Of a DNA stretch of 12,360 bases, positions 5,142 to 12,328 are shown piece by piece. Numbering within the stretch: the first letter of the stretch is position 1; the number at the start of each line of letters is the position of its first letter. Source of the DNA: Thiotrichaceae bacterium (GTDB lineage: Bacteria; Pseudomonadota; Gammaproteobacteria; Thiotrichales; Thiotrichaceae); NCBI GenBank assembly GCA_027008885.1, contig JALVDQ010000155.1, positions 1-12,360 of the forward strand, in the 5' to 3' direction. The notes below the pieces were generated by a model. That model did not search any database. It saw nothing but the letters and a program-made list of their open reading frames with translations, and was not told the DNA's origin. The translations under genes and the position numbers were made by a program.

Positions 5142-7390
5142 TTTTTTCTCTTCCTGTTTTTGTTTCCTTTTTTCCCTTTCTTTTTGCGTGCCGGGCGTTG
5201 TTCCTCACCACTATCAGGTAGTACAAAGTCTATCTTGCGATCATCAAGATCTACTCTTGCTACAACAATTTCAATTGGATCACCGAGACGATAGGTTTTG
5301 CCTGAATTTTCACCTGTCAGCATGTGACGTGCTGCATCAAAGTGATAGTAATCACTTTTCAGGGCTGTGACATGCACAAGTCCTTCAACAAAAATATCAT
5401 TCAGCTCTACAAACAAGCCGAAGTTTGTTACGGTGGAAATTATTCCAGGGAAGCTTTCGCCTACCTTGTCGAGCATGTATTCTGCCTTTAGCCATGCCAT
5501 CACATCACGACTGGCATCGTCTGCGCGCTGTTCGCACATTGAGCAATGCTCTCCTAATGCTTTCATATCCGCGTAGCTGTAGTGATAGCCCTGTGCATTG
5601 CCATTTTCAATGATGTATAAAATGGCACGATGTACCAAAAGATCGGGATAACGGCGAATCGGAGAAGTAAAGTGAGCGTAGTCCTTGCGCCCCAGCCCAA
5701 AATGTCCCGATTTCTCGGGATGATCCTTGTCCACTGGTGCGTATTGCGCGCGACTCATGGAGCGTAACAGCACGGTCTGGATCAGGCGGGCATCAGGACG
5801 ATCCTTGACGCTTGCCAACAAGCTGGCGTAATCAGCTGGTTGCGGGTCATCTCCGCCACCTAATGTCAGCCCCAAACCGGATAAAAACTCATGCACTTTA
5901 GCCAGTTTCTCGCTGTCCGGACCATGATGAATGCGATGCAGCGCAGGGATTTTATGTCGTTTCAGAAAGTGTGCAGCACATACATTGGCGTTAATCATGC
6001 ACTCTTCTATGATTTTGTGTGCATCGTTTCTTTGCGTAGGAACGATGGCTTCAATTTTGCGGTCTTCACCAAAAATTATGCGTGTTTCCTGTGTGTCAAA
6101 GTCAATGGAGCCACGCCGCTCGCGCGCTTTTCTCAGTGATTTGTATAATTCGTAAAGATCATCAAGATGTTGAATGATTCTGGCATGACGACGACGCAGG
6201 TTTTTGTTCTTGTCAACGACCATTGCAGCCACTTTGTCATAAGTCAGACGTGCGGCTGAATGCATTACCGCACTCATAAACTGGTAGCTGAGCATTTCAC
6301 CATCAGGATCAATCATGATCTCGCAGACCATGCAAAGGCGGTCTACTTTGGGATTAAGTGAACACAATCCATTGGAGAGTTTTTCAGGTAGCATCGGAAT
6401 CACTTCGGCAGGGAAGTAAACCGACGTGCCTCGATTCCAGGCTTCCTTGTCAAGTGCGCTACCAATGGGGACATAGTGTGATACGTCTGCGATGGCAACA
6501 ATCAGTTTCCAGTTGCCATCCGCTGTTTTCTCGCAGTAAACGGCATCGTCGAAATCACGCGAATCTTCGCCGTCTATCGTCACCAGAGGCACTTTGCGCA
6601 GGTCAACGCGGTCTTTTTTATCACGCTGCAATACCCGCTTGCTGAGTGCTTCTGCCTCTTTGATTACCTCTTCCGGCCAGATATGGGGCAGCTCATGGGA
6701 GCGCAGTGCAATATCAATTTCCATGCCGGGAGCCATATGATCTCCCAGTGTTTCAATGATTTTGCCAATGGGCTGGTGTCGGGAAGTCGGGTATTCGACG
6801 ATTCGGGCAGTGACTATCTGACCATTTTCGGCATTGCCACTGCTTTCAGGCGGGATAAGAATATCCTGTGTAATGCGTGAATTATCGGGTGTTACAAAAC
6901 CGATTCCACCCTCGACAAAATAGCGACCGACGATGGTTTCTGTTTTGTGTTCGAGGATTTCAACAATGGCGCCTTCGCGTCTGCCCTTGCGATCAATGCC
7001 TGTTACACTGGCGAGAACAATATCGCCATGCAGGATTTTACGCATCTGTTTTGCATGCAGATAAAGGTCATCGCTGCCATCATCAGGAATAAGGAAGCCA
7101 AAACCATCCGGGTGTCCGCTCACATGACCTTTAACCAGATCCGCTTTGCTGACAGGCACATATTTGCGACTGCGGTTATAGATTATCTGTCCATCACGCT
7201 CCATAGCGCGTAGACGATACTTCATGGCGTCAAGGTCTTGTGGTTCCTGCAAGCCGAGTTTGTCTGCCAGCTCACGAAAAGAAATGGGCGCGCCATTTTT
7301 TTCCATGACTTCAAGCATCAGCTCACGACTGGGAATAGGGCGACCATATTTTTTGGCTTCGCGTTCTATATGAGGGTCTTTATATTTCAT
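5138..7390 (-). CDS. rnr: Ribonuclease R
   Basis: A 750-residue 3'-5' exoribonuclease of the RNB family, which degrades structured mRNA and rRNA processively in the cytoplasm. Domains in order: N-terminal winged helix (about 20-80), two cold-shock domains (about 85-215, with VSGHPDGFGFLIPDD in the first), the RNB catalytic domain (about 255-600), an S1 domain (about 640-725) and a short Lys/Arg-rich tail (733-750). The RNB metal site is visible in TIDGEDSRDFDDAV at 271-284. The basic tail is much shorter than that of E. coli RNase R (about 813 residues in total), and it ends exactly at the MITE junction, with the TAG stop formed by CTAG at 5138-5141. The usual downstream partner rlmB is absent. 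A CRP-type palindrome lies about 65-80 bp upstream of the start. Confidence 0.96.
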   Translation of the reverse strand: MKYKDPHIEREAKKYGRPIPSRELMLEVMEKNGAPISFRELADKLGLQEPQDLDAMKYRLRAMERDGQIIYNRSRKYVPVSKADLVKGHVSGHPDGFGFLIPDDGSDDLYLHAKQMRKILHGDIVLASVTGIDRKGRREGAIVEILEHKTETIVGRYFVEGGIGFVTPDNSRITQDILIPPESSGNAENGQIVTARIVEYPTSRHQPIGKIIETLGDHMAPGMEIDIALRSHELPHIWPEEVIKEAEALSKRVLQRDKKDRVDLRKVPLVTIDGEDSRDFDDAVYCEKTADGNWKLIVAIADVSHYVPIGSALDKEAWNRGTSVYFPAEVIPMLPEKLSNGLCSLNPKVDRLCMVCEIMIDPDGEMLSYQFMSAVMHSAARLTYDKVAAMVVDKNKNLRRRHARIIQHLDDLYELYKSLRKARERRGSIDFDTQETRIIFGEDRKIEAIVPTQRNDAHKIIEECMINANVCAAHFLKRHKIPALHRIHHGPDSEKLAKVHEFLSGLGLTLGGGDDPQPADYASLLASVKDRPDARLIQTVLLRSMSRAQYAPVDKDHPEKSGHFGLGRKDYAHFTSPIRRYPDLLVHRAILYIIENGNAQGYHYSYADMKALGEHCSMCEQRADDASRDVMAWLKAEYMLDKVGESFPGIISTVTNFGLFVELNDIFVEGLVHVTALKSDYYHFDAARHMLTGENSGKTYRLGDPIEIVVARVDLDDRKIDFVLPDSGEEQRPARKKKGKKGNKNRKRKN

Positions 7391-7424
7391 GGGCGCCTAT
7401 TCTACCCTGTTTTTTATTTTTTAT

Positions 7425-7430
7425 AAGATA
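7425..7430 (-). promoter_or_regulatory. Possible -10 element for rnr
   Basis: On the minus strand the stretch TATATCTTATAAAA offers a -10-like TATCTT (7430-7425). There is no good -35 at the right distance. A start point 6-10 bases downstream would put the CRP-type palindrome centre (7462.5) about 42-45 bp upstream, the position of a class II activated promoter. This is inference from spacing. Confidence 0.35.
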
Positions 7431-7454
7431 TAAAAAACCGTAAAGCGGAAGTTT

Positions 7455-7470
7455 TGTGAAATATATCACA
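7455..7470 (-). promoter_or_regulatory. CRP-type binding site upstream of rnr
   Basis: TGTGAAATATATCACA is a perfect match to the TGTGA-N6-TCACA core recognised by CRP and its relatives, with T-rich flanking bases on the left. It is centred about 72 bp upstream of the rnr start codon. No other gene starts close enough to be the target. Confidence 0.6.
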
Positions 7471-7487
7471 GAAATATGGATTACAGC

Positions 7488-7503
7488 TTGTGATAATGCA
7501 CAA
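7488..7503. promoter_or_regulatory. Second palindrome, TTGTG-N6-CACAA
   Basis: A perfect palindrome with 5-bp arms at 7488-7492 and 7499-7503. Its centre is 33 bp from that of the CRP-type site, about three helical turns. Its arms are shifted relative to the CRP consensus (a TGTGA-N4-GCACA reading), so it is either a weak second site, a site for another factor, or chance. Confidence 0.35.
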
Positions 7504-7687
7504 ACAGGCTTGCTGGTTCTGTTGCAGAGCGGAGAGGATTCTATACTGCAAGAATAAATGGATAGAAAAAATTAAAGGGTTGCTGTCGGAGATACCCCTG
7601 TCAACGAAGCACCGTAATGAAAAATATCCAGAGCAAGCCTGTTATTTCAAGCCTGTCTTTCGAACTACCCGGATTTACAACAGTCTC

Positions 7688-7714
7688 GTCGGGTTAGCAC
7701 CAGCGTAACCCGAC
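7688..7714 (-). repeat. REP-like hairpin at the 3' end of aspS
   Basis: GTCGGGTTA (7688-7696) and TAACCCGAC (7706-7714) form a perfect 9-bp stem with a 9-nt loop. It lies 4 bp after the aspS stop. No T-run follows on the minus strand, so it is not a standard intrinsic terminator. I recall nearly identical GTCGGGTTA/TAACCCGAC palindromes as dispersed repeats in many bacterial genomes. It may protect the aspS mRNA end or help terminate transcription. Confidence 0.7.
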
Positions 7715-7718
7715 AGGC

Positions 7719-9491
7719 TTATGCTTTGGCTTCTGGCAGTTTTACCTGAATGCTTAATTCGCGCAGCTGCTTGCGTGGTACTTCAGCAGGGGCGTCGGTT
7801 AGCAGGCAGGCGGCTGTTTGTGTCTTGGGGAAAGCGATAACGTCGCGGATGGATTCGGTCTGGGTCATTAGCATCACGAGACGATCCAGTCCAAATGCCA
7901 GACCACCGAGGGGTGGACAACCAAACTTGAGTGCCTTGAGGAGGAAGCCGAATTTGTCATTGGCTTCCTGTTCGTCGATACCGAGTATTTCAAAGGTAGC
8001 AGATTGCATTTCTGGCTGGTGGATACGAATTGAGCCACCACCAACTTCATAGCCGTTTATGACCATATCATAGGCATCCGAGAGTGCTGCCCCCGGATTT
8101 TCGCGTAGTTCTTCAACCGAGCAGGTGGGCGCAGTGAAGGGGTGATGCAGTGCTTGCCAGCGATCTTCCTTTTCATCCCGTTCAAACATGGGGAAGTCTA
8201 CAATCCACAGTGCTGCCCAGTCGCCTTCCAGCAATTCAAGGTCTTTGGCAAGTTCTTCACGCAATGCGCCGAGTGCGTCATTGACGATTTTTTCCTTGTC
8301 TGCACCAAAGAAAACCAGATCGCCATCTGCTGCGCCGACTTTTGTCATAATGTCCATAGCGACGGCATCAGGCAGGAATTTGAGAATAGGGGATTGCAGC
8401 CCTTCAACACCTTTTTGCAGCTCATTCACCTTGATGTATGCCAACCCGCGTGCACCATAACGGCTAACAAATTTTGTATAGTTATCAATGTCTTTGCGCG
8501 ACAACTTGGAACCGCCAGGAACACGCAGGGCAGCCACGCGACTGCCTTCATCATTGGCAGGACCGGAGAAAACCTTGAAATCAACATCTTTCATCTGTTC
8601 GCTGACTTCAACCAGAATCAGCGGATTACGCATATCGGGTTTGTCTGAGCCATAGTTGTGCATGGCATCGGCATAGCTCATGCGGGGCAGGGGGTTGGGC
8701 AGGTCAATGCCGCGTGTTTCTTTGAACAGCTTGCGGATCATGTTTTCCATCATTTCCATGACATCGTTGCTTTTAACGAATGCCATTTCGATGTCCACCT
8801 GGGTAAACTCGGGCTGGCGGTCGGCGCGTAAATCTTCATCACGGAAACAGCGCGCAATCTGGTAATAACGGTCAATGCCACCCATCATCAGCATTTGCTT
8901 GAAAAGCTGCGGTGACTGGGGCAGGGCAAAGAAATTGCCCGGGTGGGTGCGACTCGGTACCAGATAATCACGCGCACCTTCAGGCGTTGCCCTGGTCATA
9001 ATTGGTGTTTCGATTTCGAGAAAATCATTGTCTTCCAGATAATGACGCATTACCGAGGTCATTTTGGCGCGGGTTTTGATGCGCTCCTGCATTTCAGGGC
9101 GGCGCAAATCCACATAGCGGTATTTCAGGCGAACATCTTCGTTGACATCATCATCAAGCTGAAACGGTGGTGTCTCAGATGCGCTGAGTGTTTCGAGTTC
9201 CAGCCCATAGACTTCGATCTTGCCACTGGTGATATTATCGTTTGTCATGCCTTCCGGGCGATTACGCACCTTTCCGCGAACACGCAAAATATGCTCATTG
9301 CGAATGGTTTCGGCAATGGCGAACATATCCTTGTCTTCAGGATCGAAAACCACTTGCACCAGACCTTCTGAATCACGCAGGTCAACAAAAATAACGCCCC
9401 CGTGATCACGCCGGCGATTAACCCAGCCACATAAGGTAACTTCCTGATCAAGGAGTGTTTCATCAACTAATCCACAACGGTGTGTGCGCAT
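7719..9491 (-). CDS. aspS: Aspartyl-tRNA synthetase
   Basis: A 590-residue class IIb synthetase that charges tRNA with aspartate in the cytoplasm. The N-terminal OB-fold anticodon-binding domain (about 1-105) has [19 protein letters not shown]. The catalytic core shows [10 protein letters not shown], motif 2 [20 protein letters not shown] (around 217-236) and motif 3 [13 protein letters not shown] (around 530-545). A GAD-type insertion domain, typical of bacterial AspRS, lies between motifs 2 and 3. The start is the ATG at 9491, which gives MRTHRCG and the same length as E. coli AspS. A longer frame from a TTG at 9503 has no ribosome binding site. A good promoter lies about 40-70 bp upstream, so it can be expressed apart from the upstream DUF2156 gene. 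From sequence alone I cannot say whether it is discriminating or also charges tRNA-Asn. Confidence 0.97.
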   Translation of the reverse strand: MRTHRCGLVDETLLDQEVTLCGWVNRRRDHGGVIFVDLRDSEGLVQVVFDPEDKDMFAIAETIRNEHILRVRGKVRNRPEGMTNDNITSGKIEVYGLELETLSASETPPFQLDDDVNEDVRLKYRYVDLRRPEMQERIKTRAKMTSVMRHYLEDNDFLEIETPIMTRATPEGARDYLVPSRTHPGNFFALPQSPQLFKQMLMMGGIDRYYQIARCFRDEDLRADRQPEFTQVDIEMAFVKSNDVMEMMENMIRKLFKETRGIDLPNPLPRMSYADAMHNYGSDKPDMRNPLILVEVSEQMKDVDFKVFSGPANDEGSRVAALRVPGGSKLSRKDIDNYTKFVSRYGARGLAYIKVNELQKGVEGLQSPILKFLPDAVAMDIMTKVGAADGDLVFFGADKEKIVNDALGALREELAKDLELLEGDWAALWIVDFPMFERDEKEDRWQALHHPFTAPTCSVEELRENPGAALSDAYDMVINGYEVGGGSIRIHQPEMQSATFEILGIDEQEANDKFGFLLKALKFGCPPLGGLAFGLDRLVMLMTQTESIRDVIAFPKTQTAACLLTDAPAEVPRKQLRELSIQVKLPEAKA

Positions 9492-9530
9492 AATAAAGCC
9501 CAAAAATTTGATAAATTAAACAGAAGCGGA

Positions 9531-9559
9531 ATATTAAGCGTTGCAAAGATTTGGTGCAA
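9531..9559 (-). promoter_or_regulatory. Sigma70-type promoter of aspS
   Basis: On the minus strand, TTGCAC (9559-9554) and TAATAT (9536-9531) are separated by exactly 17 bp. The predicted start point, near 9524, gives a leader of about 33 nt before the ATG at 9491. The -35 box lies just downstream of a dispersed repeat (9568-9598). Confidence 0.65.
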
Positions 9560-9567
9560 GGACTGAA

Positions 9568-9751
9568 TACCCATCCCCCCCTTTTTTTACATATTTTTGC
9601 GTAGCCTCTATTGAGGAATAAAGCACGAGAGCGATGTTAATATCACACCATCCCGCGTTTCATGCCCTCAATGCAGGCTATATGCTCTCTCTCCTCTGTC
9701 TCCTGTCCTCTGTCTTCTGCTACCCATCCCCCTACTTTTTGATATATTTTT
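9568..9751 (-). repeat. Degenerate repeat region between the DUF2156 gene and aspS
   Basis: Two direct 31-bp repeats bound the region: 9568-9598 and 9721-9751, 26 of 31 positions equal, each reading on the minus strand as an A/T-rich run followed by GGGGGATGGGTA. Between them, 9602-9616 (TAGCCTCTATTGAGG) recurs inverted at 9666-9680 with 13 of 15 matches. AATGCAGGCT (9670-9679) can pair with CCCGCGTT (9652-9659) in a hairpin. A related copy, inverted, is at 11512-11596. No coding potential is seen. Confidence 0.65.
9692..9719. repeat. Two tandem 14-bp pyrimidine-rich repeats
   Basis: TCCTCTGTCTCCTG (9692-9705) and TCCTCTGTCTTCTG (9706-9719) differ at one base. The homologous copy at 11.5 kb has only one shortened unit, so this part of the repeat appears to vary in copy number, as expected from replication slippage. 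Confidence 0.65.
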
Positions 9752-9753
9752 AG

Positions 9754-10764
9754 TCACAACATACCAATTGCCTTGAGCATAATAAACACTTCCCAGAGAT
9801 TATTTCCATTGCTTCCTGAAAGGTAAACCGGTTTGGTTACACCATGAAACTTTTTCTTGTGTGAGGCATTGCCCTGAAAGGGATACAAAAAATTCAGGCG
9901 CTGGAAAGCATACCAGAATGCCTTGCGGGTAAAGCGGTGAAAGCCGGGTAATTCCCACAACTGCCTTTCGTGCAGCTTCAATGGTGACATGCCAAGCCCG
10001 ATGTAGTCGATACCTTCTTTTTTGAAAACCTCGATCGCAGCCAGAATAATTGAGGCACTGGTGCCATGTGGTGCATCATCAGAAATGCGGTCGATATTAT
10101 GATAATAGGCGATAATTTTACCGTCTGAATAGATTGGATCGAAAACTGCAAAACCAACCAGTTTATTCTCAATAAATGCCATAAACTGACGCACATCGCG
10201 TTCTTTTTCCATACGCAGGGGGCGAAACAGCAAACCAAGATTTTCACCGTGCTTATGCTTGAGCCACTGTTTTGACAGCTTCTCAATCTCCTGCTTGTCT
10301 GCATAGTCTGAAAATGACACCTCAGACACCGAAAGCCCTTCACGTTTGCATTTATTTTGCCACTGTCTCAATTTTGCCCGATATTTACCTTTGAGGTTAA
10401 AATCCTTAACTGGAATATCGGTTTCATGGGCAAATTCATTGACCTGCAGACCCAGACCTTGAAGCACCTCGGCAAATTTGCGAGAAACACCAACAAAAAG
10501 GACTTGAGGATATTTTTCAAGAAAGCGACTCGCAACCTCACGATAATGTTCGGGGGCGCAAACAGGATCACAAATGACAATCTGGCGTGGTTTTCGCGCC
10601 CACAACCAGTGCCTGTATTCACTATGCGCCACATAGCCAAGCCCATCCACAAGAAAATGCCGGATACCTGGTTCAAACCCGGTATAAGCCATACAATGAC
10701 TGCCATAGGATTTGAAAAAAGCATACAAATCAGAATTATGCATATTGTTTTTAATTGTTTCCAT
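9754..10764 (-). CDS. DUF2156 protein (MprF catalytic-domain type), no membrane domain
   Basis: A 336-residue protein that resembles the C-terminal LPG-synthase/DUF2156 domain of MprF, a tandem GNAT-like fold. The first half covers about residues 10-120. The second has KGKYRAKLRQWQNKCKREGL (125-144), the strand pair FIENKLVGFAVFDPIY (197-212), a GTSASIILAAIEVFKK helix (234-249) and IDYIGLGMSPLKL (252-264). Known relatives use aminoacyl-tRNA to attach an amino acid to phosphatidylglycerol or other lipids. This protein has no flippase membrane region, and the substrate cannot be told from sequence. The assigned start ATG at 10764 has a weak ribosome binding site; Met8 is an alternative. It lies between rppH (with a terminator between) and aspS, all on the minus strand. 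Its stop is followed after 2 bp by a dispersed repeat. Confidence 0.78.
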   Translation of the reverse strand: METIKNNMHNSDLYAFFKSYGSHCMAYTGFEPGIRHFLVDGLGYVAHSEYRHWLWARKPRQIVICDPVCAPEHYREVASRFLEKYPQVLFVGVSRKFAEVLQGLGLQVNEFAHETDIPVKDFNLKGKYRAKLRQWQNKCKREGLSVSEVSFSDYADKQEIEKLSKQWLKHKHGENLGLLFRPLRMEKERDVRQFMAFIENKLVGFAVFDPIYSDGKIIAYYHNIDRISDDAPHGTSASIILAAIEVFKKEGIDYIGLGMSPLKLHERQLWELPGFHRFTRKAFWYAFQRLNFLYPFQGNASHKKKFHGVTKPVYLSGSNGNNLWEVFIMLKAIGML

Positions 10765-10790
10765 CAGCTGCTTTCACTTGCGTTAAGCAC

Positions 10791-10821
10791 AAAAAAGCAG
10801 CCTGAATCTGTATAATTCAGG
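10791..10821 (-). terminator. Intrinsic terminator of rppH
   Basis: On the minus strand CCTGAAT (10821-10815) and ATTCAGG (10807-10801) form a 7-bp stem with a 7-nt loop. A six-T run (10796-10791) follows 4 nt later. It lies about 57 bp after the rppH stop and just before the DUF2156 gene, so those two genes are probably separate units. Confidence 0.65.
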
Positions 10822-10843
10822 TTTTGGAGTTCAAATCTCGTTA

Positions 10844-10872
10844 CGCAGAGGAACACTGAGTTATTCGCAGAG
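10844..10872. repeat. CGCAGAG-type heptamer repeats
   Basis: CGCAGAG (10844-10850), CACTGAG (10854-10860) and CGCAGAG (10866-10872) are spaced by about one helical turn. Similar ACGCAGAG-rich stretches are familiar to me as dispersed non-coding repeats in environmental bacteria. Here it sits between the rppH stop and its terminator. Confidence 0.45.
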
Positions 10873-10877
10873 AAATA

Positions 10878-11399
10878 TCATTCCGGCTCACTTTTTTCTT
10901 GCTTGTCCTTATCTCTGTCAAGATCAAGCAAAGTTAAAGGTGCCAACTCCTGCAAGGCGCGTTCATACACACGTTTTTTAAAATAAACCACCTCTTTCGC
11001 TGGCAACCAGTAATTCACCCAGCGCCAGTTATCAAACTCTGGTGTACCATAGGCGCACAAATCCACGGATGAGTCATCACAGGTCAGTTTCAATAAAAAC
11101 CAACGCTGCTTTTGACCAATACAAACCTTGCCATTTTCGCTACGGCGAATCATTTTATGGGGCAAACGATAACGCAACCAGCCTTTGGTCGAGCCGATTA
11201 CGCGAACATGTTTCTTCTGCAAGCCTGTTTCTTCGTATAATTCACGAAACATTGCTTCAAGAGGTGTCTCACCTTCATCAATTCCACCCTGTGGAAATTG
11301 CCATGATGACTGTCCTATACGTTTACCCCAAAATACTTCACCGTCGCAATTGGAAAGGATGATACCTACATTAGCCCGAAAGCCTTCATCATCAATCAC
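10878..11399 (-). CDS. rppH: RNA pyrophosphohydrolase
   Basis: A 173-residue Nudix hydrolase that removes pyrophosphate from the 5' end of mRNA, which opens it to RNase E decay. The Nudix box runs from G38 to L60 (GGIDEGETPLEAMF, then RELYEETGL) and fits GX5EX7REUXEEXGU exactly; Glu53, Glu56 and Glu57 have the same numbers as in E. coli. WQFPQGG before the box and GSTKGWLRYRLP after it are typical of RppH and set it apart from generic Nudix proteins. The start is GTG at 11399, giving MIDDEGFRANVG, preceded by GGAGAAGG at ideal distance. An in-frame ATG at 11432 would add 11 residues but has no good ribosome binding site. The C-terminus is charged (DLDRDKDKQEKSEPE). An intrinsic terminator follows. 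Confidence 0.95.
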   Translation of the reverse strand: MIDDEGFRANVGIILSNCDGEVFWGKRIGQSSWQFPQGGIDEGETPLEAMFRELYEETGLQKKHVRVIGSTKGWLRYRLPHKMIRRSENGKVCIGQKQRWFLLKLTCDDSSVDLCAYGTPEFDNWRWVNYWLPAKEVVYFKKRVYERALQELAPLTLLDLDRDKDKQEKSEPE

Positions 11400-11401
11400 G
11401 A

Positions 11402-11409
11402 CCTTCTCC
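11402..11409 (-). promoter_or_regulatory. Ribosome binding site that sets the rppH GTG start
   Basis: On the minus strand GGAGAAGG ends 2 nt before the GTG at 11399, with GGAG 6 nt from the start codon. It fixes the start at GTG, and not at the upstream ATG at 11432. Confidence 0.75.
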
Positions 11410-11511
11410 AAAAAATTATTAATTGGAGTCATTTTTTCACATTGGTATCAAATCAGCAAATTATTCAGGGGATAATACGGGTATAAAGCATAAACAGATA
11501 AAAAGATCAGA

Positions 11512-11596
11512 TAAAAAGTATAAAAAACAGGGGGGATGGGTGTGTCAGAAGACAGGGAGAGCATGTAGCCTGCGTTTTTGTATCGCAACGCAGGCT
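11512..11596 (+). repeat. Inverted second copy of the GGGGGATGGGT repeat family
   Basis: On the plus strand an A-rich run leads into GGGGGGATGGGT (11530-11541), then CAGAAGACAG (11546-11555), GAGAGCATGTAGCCTGCGTT and a hairpin. The same order of blocks is present on the minus strand at about 9751-9652. The two copies are inverted and flank the DUF2156 and rppH genes. Confidence 0.65.
11567..11596 (-). terminator. Strong hairpin, possible 3' end of the lolA transcript
   Basis: AGCCTGCGTT (11567-11576) and AACGCAGGCT (11587-11596) form a perfect 10-bp stem with a 10-nt loop. It is the first stable hairpin after lolA on the minus strand, about 87 bp from the stop. No T-run follows in that direction. 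It belongs to the dispersed repeat and may act as an RNA-end protector more than as a terminator. Confidence 0.4.
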
Positions 11597-11683
11597 TCTG
11601 GTATTTAAGTACCCGCTCAAAACTAATCTAATAAATTAGCCCCTGTTTCTGATCTTCTTCCTTAATTATTTTGCTTACAAATC

Positions 11684-12328
11684 CTACAGCGCTTTACCTA
11701 TGACATCGACTCCGGCAGGCGGTGTGAATGAAAATGTTTTGCCATTAATAGGTACATTGCTTCTGGTATTTAGATGCACAATGGTTTTTTGACCCAGCTT
11801 GTCAAACATATTCATTTGACGTACTGAACCATTTTTATCCAAACCGATTTCCAGTAATCTAAAATCGTTGCTCTTTCTTCGTGGTGTCAGTCTGAACCAG
11901 TTAAAACCACCTACATGGGTTGTTATTTCCTGTACCACAAACTGCGCATCGGGAGATTGCTTGCGTGTCAGTATCGCAATAGGTGTGCCTGACATTGATT
12001 TTGCCATGGGCTTTATGGTGACCTGTTCCAGATCCTGATCATAGAGCCAGACATTCTTGCCATCTCCCACAATTACTTGTGGATCAGGTGTTTTATATAC
12101 CCAGCGAAATTTTCCTGGACGATACAGATACAACAAGCCCGTTGAGTTTTGAATGACTTTTCCGTTTTTGCTGATAACCTGCTGCTTGAAGCTACCCTGC
12201 AAACTGGTTACTCTGGTGAAAAAATTGTTTAGTTGTTGTCTTGCCTGATCCTGGGCTGCTGATGCTCCTGTTGAGATAGCAATCGCCATGATTCCGAGCA
12301 GTGTTATTATTAGTCCTGTTTTTTTCAT
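11684..12328 (-). CDS. lolA: Outer-membrane lipoprotein carrier protein LolA
   Basis: A 214-residue periplasmic chaperone that takes lipoproteins from the LolCDE transporter in the inner membrane to LolB at the outer membrane. Residues 1-24 form a Sec signal peptide (MKK, a hydrophobic core, then GASA with likely cleavage at A24). The mature part has the LolA signatures SLQGSFKQQV, GLLYLYRPGKFRWVYKTPDPQ and GDGKNVWLYDQDLEQVTIKP, and a Phe/Trp/Tyr-rich beta barrel with the C-terminal FSFTPPAGVDVIGKAL. The ATG at 12328 is preceded by GAGG. The frequent neighbour rarA does not follow; the next gene on the strand is rppH, across a 284-bp gap that holds a dispersed repeat. What lies upstream is outside the window. 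Confidence 0.95.
   Translation of the reverse strand: MKKTGLIITLLGIMAIAISTGASAAQDQARQQLNNFFTRVTSLQGSFKQQVISKNGKVIQNSTGLLYLYRPGKFRWVYKTPDPQVIVGDGKNVWLYDQDLEQVTIKPMAKSMSGTPIAILTRKQSPDAQFVVQEITTHVGGFNWFRLTPRRKSNDFRLLEIGLDKNGSVRQMNMFDKLGQKTIVHLNTRSNVPINGKTFSFTPPAGVDVIGKAL

Larger units (their letters stand above)
7391..7718 (-). other. Intergenic region between aspS and rnr
   Basis: The 328-bp region holds the rnr promoter area, two palindromes (7455-7470 and 7488-7503) and a hairpin just after aspS (7688-7714). The 12-mer AACAGGCTTGCT at 7503-7514 recurs inverted at 7632-7643, and CAAGCCTGT is found again at 7648-7656. TTGCAG/CTGCAA also forms a small inverted repeat around 7520-7550. A plus-strand reading frame from 7490 to 7708 has a composition unlike its neighbours, no clear ribosome binding site and no recognisable family, so I do not call it a gene. 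A small RNA is possible but unsupported. Confidence 0.5.

Noticed and set aside
7490..7708. 72-residue plus-strand frame in the aspS-rnr gap
   Set aside because: No clear ribosome binding site, biased composition, and it spans the palindrome and REP-like hairpin; more likely non-coding.
8142..8648. Long plus-strand reading frame (168 aa) opposite aspS, with others at 8943-9371 and 7750-8052
   Set aside because: They lie wholly antisense to a well-conserved synthetase, have Cys/Phe-rich composition and match no family I know; they are shadows of the aspS codon pattern.
9492..9503. TTG start adding 4 residues to AspRS
   Set aside because: No ribosome binding site; the ATG at 9491 gives the normal length and N-terminus of the family.
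9568..9583. G-quadruplex from the G-run in the repeats
   Set aside because: Each copy has one long G-run and one GGG close by, which is not the four runs needed within one strand segment.
10357..10815. Plus-strand reading frame (152 aa) opposite the DUF2156 gene
   Set aside because: It is antisense to a recognisable domain and runs through the rppH terminator; no ribosome binding site or family signature.
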